From assembly GCA_035510855.1 (NCBI GenBank), contig DATKGG010000066.1, positions 1 to 14,780 of the forward strand: a DNA stretch of 14,780 nt, given 5' to 3'. Of the stretch, positions 12,360 through 14,780 are shown piece after piece. This stretch comes from Palsa-459 sp035510855. GTDB taxonomy: Bacteria; Actinomycetota; Acidimicrobiia; Acidimicrobiales; RAAP-2. The position numbers were made by a program, and so were the translations under genes. The notes under the pieces are model-generated. The model saw nothing but the letters and a program-made list of their open reading frames with translations, was not told where the DNA came from and did no database searches. Each line of letters begins with the position of its first letter. Position 1 is the first letter of the stretch.

Positions 12360-12997
12360 GACGAGGACGCAGGAGGGACCGAGTCCCGTATCGCCGAGGC
12401 GAGTGCGGCGGCAGCACGTCTCGGGTCCGCCGCTGTCGTGAGCGCTCGGACCACGACGAAGTGCCGGACCCCGAGGGCGGCGAGTCCAGGGATCGTCGCG
12501 GTCGTCACCCCTCCCGTCGCGAATACCGGGACCTGCGCGCGCCGGCTCGCGAGCGCTGCGTACTCCGCTCCGGTTCCCTCCCGACCAGGCTTGGTGGGCG
12601 TCGCTTCCACAGGACCCGCCGACAGGTAGGAGACCCTCGCGTCGAGCGCGGCATCGAGCTGGGCCGGCGAGTGCGTGGAGAGCCCGACGATCGCCTCGTC
12701 GCCGAGCACCGAGCGACACAGCTCGACCGTGACGTCGTCCTGGCCCACATGCACGCCGTCTGCACCGACCGCATATGCGATGTCGGGGCGGTCGTTCACG
12801 ATGAACGGGACGCCGAGATCAGCGCACCTGCCTGCGAGGCGCGTCGCCGCTTCGAGTATCGCGCGGTCGTCGTGGTCCTTGTCGCGCAGCTGGACGACGT
12901 CGACGCCGCCTGCGACGCACTCGGCAACGAAGCTCTCGATGTCGCCGCGAACAGGCGTGCACAGGTACAGCGATCGGTCGCGGAGCGACCAGGTCAC
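12356..12997 (-). CDS. thiE: Thiamine-phosphate synthase
   Basis: The 213-residue protein is ThiE, which joins HMP-pyrophosphate and the thiazole phosphate to give thiamine phosphate. The TIM-barrel motifs are clear: DVVQLRDKD (33-41), IVNDRPDIAYAVGADGVHVGQDD (66-88, pyrophosphate and Mg ligands), GLSTHSP (105-111), SAGPVEATPTKPG (126-138, the GPxxxTxTK loop) and FATGGVT (159-165). The length is normal. The start is GTG 12995-12997, overlapping the TGA of the upstream HhH-GPD gene (GTGA), so it is translated with it. No TPP riboswitch is seen before it, as it has no leader of its own. Other thi genes are not in the window. Confidence 0.96.
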   Translation of the reverse strand: MTWSLRDRSLYLCTPVRGDIESFVAECVAGGVDVVQLRDKDHDDRAILEAATRLAGRCADLGVPFIVNDRPDIAYAVGADGVHVGQDDVTVELCRSVLGDEAIVGLSTHSPAQLDAALDARVSYLSAGPVEATPTKPGREGTGAEYAALASRRAQVPVFATGGVTTATIPGLAALGVRHFVVVRALTTAADPRRAAAALASAIRDSVPPASSS

Positions 12998-13596
12998 TCG
13001 TTGGCGGCGGCCTTGTGGGCTGCCTTCATCGCCCTCTTGTGCTCGCGGACCTTCGTGAACGACGCGGCGTCCTTGATGTCGGCGATCGAGAAGTGCGTTC
13101 CGGTGTCGCCGTAGGGCGACGTCGCCTGGCGCCACCCCTTTGGGGTGCAGTCGAGCTGCTTGCCGAGGAGCGCCGCGAAGATCTTCGCCTTCGAGTCCCC
13201 GAACCCCGGCAGCGCCTTGAGCCGTTTCACGAGCTCTTCACCGCTCGTCGCAGTCGTCCAAATCGCAGCTGTGTTGCCCTTCCACTCAGTCGTCACGATC
13301 GTGGCGAACTGGTGCACCCGTGCTGCCATGGCCGAGGGGAACCGATGCAGCGCATTGGTCCTCGTGAAGAGTTCCTCGAGCACCGAGGGGTCGAGCGTGG
13401 CGAGCGACTTCGCGGTCAGCTTCTTGCCGAGCCGCTGCTGCAGCTCGAGCGGCGCGGCGAAGGCGCGCTCCATCGGCACCTGCTGGTCGAGGATCATGCC
13501 GACCGCGAGCGCGAATGGGCTCTCAGAGAGCAGCGCGTCCGCCTTCGGTTCCCGAGCGAGGTGCAACTGCGTCGTCGTCGTGCTCTTCTCGACCAT
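12994..13596 (-). CDS. HhH-GPD family base-excision-repair-like protein
   Basis: The 200-residue protein (from ATG 13596) matches the actinobacterial HhH-GPD family described as uncharacterised (TIGR03252-like). The glycosylase-like helix GMILDQQVPMERAF (33-46) and the helix-hairpin-helix KALPGFGDSKAKIFAALLGK (127-146) are visible. I do not see a convincing catalytic Asp at the spacing of EndoIII or MutY after the hairpin, nor a [4Fe-4S] Cys motif. A C-terminal Lys/Ala-rich tail (KVREHKRAMKAAHKAA) could contact DNA. The family's lesion substrate is unknown. The ribosome site is weak: GAGG lies 14 nt upstream of the ATG, so GTG 13626 (ten residues longer) is possible. It leads a two-gene unit with thiE and is divergent from the DUF998 gene. 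Confidence 0.85.
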   Translation of the reverse strand: MVEKSTTTTQLHLAREPKADALLSESPFALAVGMILDQQVPMERAFAAPLELQQRLGKKLTAKSLATLDPSVLEELFTRTNALHRFPSAMAARVHQFATIVTTEWKGNTAAIWTTATSGEELVKRLKALPGFGDSKAKIFAALLGKQLDCTPKGWRQATSPYGDTGTHFSIADIKDAASFTKVREHKRAMKAAHKAAANE

Positions 13597-13700
13597 CGAC
13601 GGCGATGGTACCTCGACACGAGGCACGACAATCGGGCCAGCGGGAGATAGGTTCGCGGCTCAGTGCGGATGCCCTCTCGCCTTGACCTCCTGGCACTGCC

Positions 13701-14315
13701 ATGAGCACCTCGGTCCAAGTAGCCGGTGCCGCATCGCTCGCTGGCGTCGTCGCATCGATCGGTGCGCTTGTCTACCTGCACGCTGTACCCACTGGGCTCT
13801 CCCCGGTCCGCAACGCCGTGAGCCAGTACGGCATCTCGGCGCACCGGTGGGGCTACCGACTGATGACGATCTCGATGGCGGCATCGGGCGCGTCGCTCGC
13901 GGTCGCCCTGGGCAGTGCGCTGCGCGGTTCGGGCGTGACGGTCGTCCTCGTGCTCCTCGGGGTCTTTGCACTCGCGAGGCTCGCGATCAGCTGGTTTCCG
14001 ATGGACGCTCCAGGCACGGAGCGGACGACGACGGGTGCCCGGCACGGGCTGCTCGCGATCGGCACGTTCCTCTCGGTCGCCATCGCCGCCATCCGGCTCT
14101 GCCGCGTCCTCGAGCGCGATACCGCGTGGAGCATGCTCGCCAACATCTCGAGGGGGCTCGGGTTGGGAATGGTCGTGTGCGTCGGGATCCTCGTGCTCTC
14201 GCGAATCGGACCGGACCTGCGCAGGGCGTTCGGCGCGATCGAGCGGGCGCTGTACGTCGCGATCATCGCGTGGCTGGTCGTCTTCGGCGTCGCGTGCGCG
14301 ACCGGCCAGCTCTGA
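13701..14315 (+). CDS. DUF998 family integral membrane protein
   Basis: The 204-residue protein appears to have six membrane helices, at about residues 9-29, 53-73, 77-98, 115-133, 152-168 and 182-202. The first loop carries LHAVPTGLSPVRNAVSQYG (26-44), a DUF998 hallmark, and FPMDAPG (99-105) follows the third helix. The family has no proven function. The ATG 13701 lacks a clear Shine-Dalgarno. TTGACC (13682-13687) upstream looks like a -35 box, but there is no room for a -10 before the start. A perfect 16-bp palindrome follows the stop directly. It is unrelated to neighbours as far as I can tell. Confidence 0.85.
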   Translation: MSTSVQVAGAASLAGVVASIGALVYLHAVPTGLSPVRNAVSQYGISAHRWGYRLMTISMAASGASLAVALGSALRGSGVTVVLVLLGVFALARLAISWFPMDAPGTERTTTGARHGLLAIGTFLSVAIAAIRLCRVLERDTAWSMLANISRGLGLGMVVCVGILVLSRIGPDLRRAFGAIERALYVAIIAWLVVFGVACATGQL

Positions 14316-14331
14316 GGTCGCGATCGCGACC
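14316..14331. terminator. Perfect 16-bp palindrome directly after the DUF998 stop
   Basis: GGTCGCGATCGCGACC begins at the base after TGA (14313-14315). It can fold into a 6-bp stem with a GATC loop, but no T-run follows. It may be a weak terminator, a protein site, or chance in GC-rich DNA. It contains GCGATCGC. Confidence 0.35.
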
Positions 14332-14371
14332 CGCGTGCCACGTCCCAGGGGCAGCCGCTCATGGCGCCCTT

Positions 14372-14385
14372 CGACTGGATAGTCG
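14372..14385. promoter_or_regulatory. Inverted repeat in the Rrf2 promoter, candidate autoregulatory site
   Basis: CGACT-GGAT-AGTCG is a perfect 5-bp dyad. It lies just upstream of the -10-like box, where the -35/-10 spacer would be. The core GACT...AGTC resembles the known type-1 IscR site, though its spacer is 4 rather than 5 nt. Confidence 0.4.
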
Positions 14386-14387
14386 GG

Positions 14388-14393
14388 CAGAAT
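14388..14393 (+). promoter_or_regulatory. Candidate -10 box for a leaderless rrf2 transcript
   Basis: CAGAAT lies 6 nt before the GTG at 14400, with no Shine-Dalgarno between. This is the same hexamer and spacing as before the four-cysteine gene at 1671. Confidence 0.35.
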
Positions 14394-14399
14394 CTAGAA

Positions 14400-14780
14400 G
14401 TGCAGATACCCGCCAAGGCCGACTACGGCATCCGAGCGATGCTGACGCTGGCCAACTCCCCGACCTCGCTCAGTGCCGAGCACCTCGCCGAAGAGCAGGG
14501 CCTCCCGCCTCGCTTCCTCGGCGCGATCCTGTCAGACCTGCGTCGTGCGGGGCTGCTCGTGAGCCAGCGAGGCTCCGAGGGCGGCTACCAGCTCGCGCGG
14601 CCGCCGAGCGAGATCTCGATCGCCGACGCGCTCCGCGCGATGAGCGGCCCGATGGCAGGGGTGCGTGGGCTGCGACCAGAGACGCTCTCCTACGACGGGG
14701 CGGCCACGAGCCTCGTCGACGTGTGGGTCGCCGTGCGCGCGGTGCTGCGCAACCTGCTCGAGCACGTCACCTTGGAGCAG
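14400..14780 (+). CDS. Rrf2-family transcriptional regulator (3' end missing)
   Basis: The first 127 residues of an Rrf2-family regulator are present; the frame is open at the window end. The N-terminal winged helix is clear: KADYGIRAMLTLA (6-18), SAEHLAEEQGLPPRFLGAILSDLRRAGLLVSQRGSEGGYQLARP (25-68), with the GSEGGYQLARP wing typical of the family. The sensor region VRGLRPETLSYDGAATSLVDVWV (88-110) has none of the three Cys that bind a cluster in IscR, and no Cys is seen in the visible part. It may therefore sense something else or bind a cluster by other residues. The GTG start has no ribosome site and a -10-like box 6 nt upstream. Rrf2 proteins such as IscR often control Fe-S assembly genes, so a link to the suf genes to the left is plausible but unproven. 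Confidence 0.9.
   Translation, partial: MQIPAKADYGIRAMLTLANSPTSLSAEHLAEEQGLPPRFLGAILSDLRRAGLLVSQRGSEGGYQLARPPSEISIADALRAMSGPMAGVRGLRPETLSYDGAATSLVDVWVAVRAVLRNLLEHVTLEQ

Noticed and set aside
10839..12719. 626-codon open frame on the minus strand
   Set aside because: It runs antisense across the acyl-CoA dehydrogenase, the hydrolase and thiE, and its Arg/Ala-rich translation has no family features. Long shadow frames are expected in high-GC DNA.
12998..13135. Longer thiE start and a TPP riboswitch before thiE
   Set aside because: The upstream codons lie inside the HhH-GPD gene. GTG 12997 overlaps that gene's stop, leaving no leader for a riboswitch.
13611..13623. CCTCG-N3-CGAGG dyad upstream of the HhH-GPD start
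   Set aside because: Arms of only 5 GC-rich bases; such dyads arise often by chance here.
13682..13687. TTGACC as -35 box for the DUF998 gene
   Set aside because: Only 13 nt separate it from the ATG, so a -10 box at normal spacing would fall inside the gene.
1..14780. CRISPR array, insertion sequence, tRNA, phage or defence island
   Set aside because: No regularly spaced repeats, transposase or integrase motifs, tRNA-like cloverleaf or known defence genes were seen.

Overview
The window is high-GC DNA (roughly two thirds G+C by eye) with tight gene packing and heavy use of GTG starts. The gene types are a zinc-dependent SufU, a Rieske ferredoxin inside a suf operon, an LCP cell-wall ligase, a mycothiol-isomerase-like fold protein and an actinobacterial HhH-GPD protein. 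Together they point to an actinobacterium, and the layout would suit the Acidimicrobiia. The class-level call is inference. No rRNA, tRNA, CRISPR array or transposon was seen, and no stretch over 300 bases lacks a gene.

The backbone is a dispersed SUF iron-sulfur cluster assembly locus. It contains the 3' end of sufB (1-311, +), sufD-Rieske-sufC (2947-5197, +, overlapping start/stop codons) and sufC2-sufS-sufU (9087 down to 6634, -). SufB and SufD form the scaffold and SufC the ATPase, SufS supplies persulfide sulfur, and SufU relays it. Unrelated genes break up the locus: two tandem GNAT acetyltransferases (-), an unrecognised four-cysteine small protein (+), a dienoyl-CoA isomerase-type crotonase (-) and an LCP ligase (+).

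The right half is ordinary metabolism: a DinB/MDMPI-like protein (+), a glyoxalase-II-like metallo-hydrolase (-), an acyl-CoA dehydrogenase with a coupled alpha/beta hydrolase (+), thiE coupled to an HhH-GPD protein (-), a DUF998 membrane protein (+), and an Rrf2-family regulator (+) running off the window end. The Rrf2 protein is a candidate controller of the suf genes, but this is not shown.

The points most worth a second look are these: (1) the four-cysteine basic protein between the suf segments; (2) two perfect 14-bp palindromes, 22 bp apart, around the predicted -10 of the crotonase gene in the gap shared with sufD; (3) two different sufC genes in one locus; (4) inverted repeats at the promoters of sufC2 and rrf2; (5) an alpha/beta hydrolase whose nucleophile position is Gly and an acyl-CoA dehydrogenase without either usual catalytic Glu; (6) a recurring arrangement of a -10-like hexamer about 6 nt before a start codon, suggesting leaderless mRNAs.
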